Shown here in pieces: positions 62,782 through 64,000 of a DNA stretch of 64,000 nt. Origin of the DNA: Micromonospora sp. R77 (GTDB taxonomy: Bacteria > Actinomycetota > Actinomycetes > Mycobacteriales > Micromonosporaceae); the NCBI RefSeq assembly GCF_022747945.1, contig NZ_JALDST010000001.1:1674001-1738000 (forward strand), given 5' to 3'. The stretch's first letter is position 1, and each line of letters begins with the position of its first letter. Under the pieces are notes generated by a model. The model was not told where the DNA came from. It ran no database searches and saw nothing but the letters and a program-made list of their open reading frames with translations. The position numbers were made by a program, and so were the translations under genes.

Positions 62782-63189
62782 GTGACTCAACTGACCGGCC
62801 AGCCAGCGACCGACGACGACGTGGTGCACCTCACCGTGCCCGCCGACGGCGGCTATCTCGGCGTGCTCCGTACCGCCACGGCGGGCCTCGCGGCCCGGCT
62901 GCAGTTCGCCCTCGACGAGATCGAGGATCTGCGGATCGCGGTCGACGAGGCGTGCGCGATGCTGCTCGCCATCGCCACCCGGGACGCCGAGTTGGAGTGC
63001 CGCTTCGCGGTCACCGACGACGCGCTCACCGTCGAGGTGACCGTACCGACCGTACGCGGCGCCACACTGCCGTCCGAGTCGTCCTTCGCCTGGAAGGTGC
63101 TGACCGCGCTGACCACGGGCGCGGCCGCGCGGGCGGCCGACGGCCGGGCCACCATCTCGCTGCTCACCCGCCGCGCCTCCCGCTACTGA
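62782..63189 (+). CDS. Anti-sigma-factor-like ATPase domain (RsbW/HATPase_c_2 type)
   Basis: 135 aa. Gives LQFALDEIEDLRIAVDEACA (N-box-like Asp-Glu helix) and a Ser/Thr-rich region after (ESSFAWKVLTALTTG); the protein matches the serine-kinase anti-sigma family. The D-x-G and G-x-G boxes are weak. A sigma factor or anti-anti-sigma gene normally adjoins; none is within reach, so it is an orphan. GTG at 62782 follows GGGGGATGAGG. Confidence 0.7.
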   Translation: MTQLTGQPATDDDVVHLTVPADGGYLGVLRTATAGLAARLQFALDEIEDLRIAVDEACAMLLAIATRDAELECRFAVTDDALTVEVTVPTVRGATLPSESSFAWKVLTALTTGAAARAADGRATISLLTRRASRY

Positions 63190-63220
63190 CCCACCCACGC
63201 CTCGCCCCGCCCCGCCTGGT

Positions 63221-63276
63221 TGATCAAGAGGTTTGCGTCGGCGTTCGCCGCCTGAGCGACGCAAACTTCTTGATCA
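63221..63276. repeat. Long imperfect inverted repeat (20-bp arms, one mismatch)
   Basis: TGATCAAGAGGTTTGCGTCG (63221-63240) pairs with 63257-63276 except one position, loop of 16 bases. It is AT-rich compared with its surroundings and lies between convergent genes (stops at 63189 and 63370). Possible terminator or dispersed palindrome. Confidence 0.75.
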
Positions 63277-63369
63277 GCTACGGCCGGAGCGCCGGCCGGT
63301 CATGGTCCGGCGCTCGGGGGTGCCGGGATGGGCCGGCGTGGTGCCGCCGGGGGTTGGGCGGCGGAGGGC

Positions 63370-63759
63370 TCAGTGCAGGCCGAGGGCCCGGGTGGTCGGC
63401 GGGCTGACCAGCAGACCGGTGACGCCCAGGCCGAGCGCCATCAGCGGCAGGCCGAGCCAGCCCAGCCCGCCCTGGATCATGTACCAGCCGATCGGCAGCA
63501 GCATCAACTGGAGCACGATGGCCGGGGCGCGGGCGCCGGCCTTCCGGCGGGCCAGCGCCGCGCCCAGGGCCCAGAGCGCCGCCGCGCCGGCGACCGCGAA
63601 CCCGGTGACGAGCAGCGCCGAGGTGAGGTCGGTGGTCCGGGCGGTGAGGTCGGACCAGATCAGCCAGACCGCGACCAGCCCGAGCGCGACCGCTTCGGCG
63701 CGCAGCAGGAGCACCGCCCAGCGGAGCGTGGTCGGGGCCGGGTCCGAGTCGATCGTCAC
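63370..63759 (-). CDS. Four-helix membrane protein, unknown
   Basis: 129 aa. Short N-terminus VTIDSDPAPTTL, then hydrophobic segments WAVLLLRAEAVALGLVAVWL, LLVTGFAVAGAAALWALGAAL, IVLQLMLLPIGWYMIQGGL and LPLMALGLGVTGLLV. GTG at 63759 lies 7 bases after TATCGT, so it is probably leaderless. The function is not known. Confidence 0.7.
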   Translation of the reverse strand: MTIDSDPAPTTLRWAVLLLRAEAVALGLVAVWLIWSDLTARTTDLTSALLVTGFAVAGAAALWALGAALARRKAGARAPAIVLQLMLLPIGWYMIQGGLGWLGLPLMALGLGVTGLLVSPPTTRALGLH

Positions 63760-63802
63760 GCGCGCCACGATACCGGTGGGTGATCGCGGTACAGTGCCGC
63801 CC

Positions 63803-64000
63803 ATGCGGGCCGTCCTGGTGGTCAATCCCAAGGCCACCACCACCAGCGAACGCAGCCGGGACGTCCTGGTCCGGGCGCTGCGCAGTGAAGTAGACCTGTC
63901 GGTGCGGTACACCCGCCGCCGGGGCCACGCGATGGACCTGGCCCGGGAGGCCGCCGAGGAGGGCGTCGACCTGGTGGTCACGCTCGGCGGCGACGGCACC
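63803..64000 (+). CDS. Diacylglycerol/lipid kinase, N-terminal part (runs off the window)
   Basis: 66 codons visible, ending at the window edge. MRAVLVVNPKATTTSERSR, then VRYTRRRGHAMDLAREAAEE and VDLVVTLGGDGT: the GGDGT nucleotide motif of the DAGK catalytic domain. Phosphorylates diacylglycerol or a related lipid. ATG at 63803 is 7 bases after TACAGT (leaderless). It diverges from the membrane-protein gene. Confidence 0.85.
   Translation, partial: MRAVLVVNPKATTTSERSRDVLVRALRSEVDLSVRYTRRRGHAMDLAREAAEEGVDLVVTLGGDGT

Overview
The window is chromosomal DNA of a very GC-rich actinobacterium, most likely Micromonosporaceae (Micromonospora type). Supporting signs are the extreme GC content, GTG/ATG starts, the gene families present (Kgd-type 2-oxoglutarate enzyme, LysX, Ni-superoxide dismutase, DUF6412, DUF6907, DUF6104, SCO7613-type membrane protein) and many TANNNT -10 boxes placed 6-7 bases before a start codon (leaderless transcripts). 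No rRNA, tRNA, CRISPR array, transposase, integrase or phage gene was seen.

Layout. 1-1.6 kb: start of a lipoprotein gene and a sigK-rskA stress module; the lipoprotein gene and sigK have near-identical SigK-type promoters. 1.6-2.75 kb: an Erm-type 23S rRNA methyltransferase, disrupted in frame, behind a leaderless 39-codon leader ORF with a macrolide-arrest-like R-x-R motif. 2.8-8.9 kb: Gfo/Idh/MocA oxidoreductase, two small membrane proteins, FabG-type reductase, trehalose-synthase-like GH13 enzyme, DUF1349 protein, DedA protein. 8.9-12.2 kb: secreted GH18 chitinase and GH16 beta-glucanase. 12.2-19.6 kb: YidC paralogue, DUF6412 protein, LysX, YbdK-type ligase, CoA-disulfide-reductase-like flavoenzyme. 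19.6-24 kb: WGR/beta-propeller protein, Nei-type glycosylase, DUF6907-like protein divergent from a minimal GntR regulator, membrane protein. 24-29 kb: ddaH-rocD, FHA protein, pterin dehydratase, desaturase. 29-37.8 kb: very large SCO7613-type membrane protein, CutA, acyltransferase, patatin, Ser/Thr kinase, glycosyltransferase. 37.8-42.5 kb: BON protein and an MprA/MprB/PepD-like envelope-stress set. 42.6-45.8 kb: PadR/DUF4097 pair and an ornithine-lipid olsB-olsA pair. 46-53.6 kb: hotdog-like protein, ABC exporter, kgd, DUF6104 protein, DUF998-like protein. 53.6-64 kb: pta-ackA, a 57-aa membrane protein, ANT-like nucleotidyltransferase, lipoprotein hydrolase, quinone oxidoreductase, malic enzyme, sodX/sodN with a GNAT gene, orphan anti-sigma ATPase, membrane protein and the start of a diacylglycerol kinase.

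Themes. Much of the window concerns the envelope and lipids: LysX (lysyl-PG), OlsBA (ornithine lipid), patatin, acyltransferases, desaturase, HtrA with its two-component system, SigK/RskA. Central carbon genes (kgd, pta-ackA, malic enzyme) occupy the right half. At least ten genes change reading frame internally while their domain sequence continues in another frame. This pattern looks more like uncorrected indels in the assembly than ten independent pseudogenes, and it affects every protein prediction for those loci. Several dispersed palindromic repeats lie between genes.
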